Positions 5,981-6,237 of a stretch of 6,237 nt of DNA are shown here, in pieces. The number at the start of each line of letters is the position of its first letter. The stretch's first letter is position 1. Source of the stretch: Coxiellaceae bacterium (GTDB lineage Bacteria; Pseudomonadota; Gammaproteobacteria; GCA-013414725); the NCBI GenBank assembly GCA_013414725.1, contig CP058706.1, positions 2,050,694-2,056,930 of the forward strand, read 5' to 3'. The translations under genes and the position numbers were made by a program. The notes below the pieces were generated by a model that saw nothing but the letters and a program-made list of their open reading frames with translations, ran no database searches and was not told the origin of the DNA.

Positions 5981-6237
5981 CTACACATCTGTCTCTTCTA
6001 ACAGGTCGAGCTTATTCTCCGTATCTCCCATCTCAGATAATTCCACTTTTTCAATCTTATTAAAACGAGCTGTGATCTTCTGAGAAGATTTATGTACCTG
6101 CTCAACGTCGGCATGTACCTGTCCAATGTGCTTAGAAAGGTCATCCATTCGTTTTTGAAAACGGACAAAATCTTTGCCTAACATAACCAAATGTTCACGA
6201 ATCAGATGCACTTGCTTGCGAGTGGCCGCATCTTTAA
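5981..6237 (-). CDS. rmuC: DNA recombination protein RmuC, C-terminal end (gene continues past the right edge)
   Basis: RmuC is a PD-(D/E)XK-related predicted nuclease with a coiled-coil region. In E. coli it limits rearrangements at inverted repeats. The frame is open through the right edge, so the GTG at 6209-6211 is internal and only the last 84 residues plus stop (TAG, complement of 5981-5983) are seen. They read KDAATRKQVHLIREHLVMLG, then a helical stretch containing FVRFQKRMDDLSKHI and ARFNKIEKVEL, and an acidic tail ENKLDLLEETDV. The block with FxxFxxxxxxLxKHI followed by a helix and the closing F.KIE..EL matches the RmuC C-terminus. The catalytic domain lies outside the window, so the call rests on this tail only. 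It is convergent with the DUF2063 gene, 90 bases away, and functionally unrelated to it as far as can be seen. Confidence 0.78.
   Translation of the reverse strand, partial: KDAATRKQVHLIREHLVMLGKDFVRFQKRMDDLSKHIGQVHADVEQVHKSSQKITARFNKIEKVELSEMGDTENKLDLLEETDV

Overview
The window is ordinary-looking, AT-rich gammaproteobacterial chromosome (about 40 percent G+C by eye). The type of NAD-dependent glutamate dehydrogenase, the RmuC tail and the codon use would fit the Legionella/Coxiella side of the Gammaproteobacteria. That placement is an inference, since no ribosomal RNA or other marker gene is present.

Layout. (1) Positions 1-3534, plus strand: the C-terminal 1177 residues of a large (180 kDa class) NAD-specific glutamate dehydrogenase, cut by the left edge. 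(2) 3535-3625: a short gap whose hairpin is followed by a T-run only on the minus strand. (3) 3626-4170: two tandem, diverged copies of a tiny Cys-containing secreted peptide or lipoprotein gene (58 and 56 aa). They are separated by 197 bases that hold hairpins, a perfect palindrome and a candidate promoter. (4) 4196-4228: a clear intrinsic terminator. (5) 4243-5890: a DUF692 / MNIO enzyme gene, overlapping by ATGA with a DUF2063 (BufC/HvfC-like) partner gene. The partner is split by an apparent one-base frameshift at an A6 run. (6) 5981-6237, minus strand: the C-terminus of a convergent rmuC gene, cut by the right edge.

The main point of interest is regions 3-5. MNIO enzymes with a DUF2063 partner are known to modify cysteines (or other side chains) in ribosomally made peptides encoded just upstream, as in the bufferin (BufABC), HvfABC and methanobactin (MbnABC) systems. 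Here the upstream neighbours are two very short peptides with an export signal, a shared DYKSxxSCK block and three aligned cysteines. They show neither the EGKCG repeats of HvfA nor the KCYG-type pattern I associate with DUF2282 bufferins. They are therefore candidate precursors of a less familiar class.

The proposed logic is one promoter giving abundant precursor and a terminator reducing read-through into the enzyme genes. The precursor would be made in the cytoplasm, modified by the MNIO/partner pair, then exported. The frameshift raises the question of whether the partner protein is still made. The glutamate dehydrogenase and rmuC look like unrelated housekeeping flanks.
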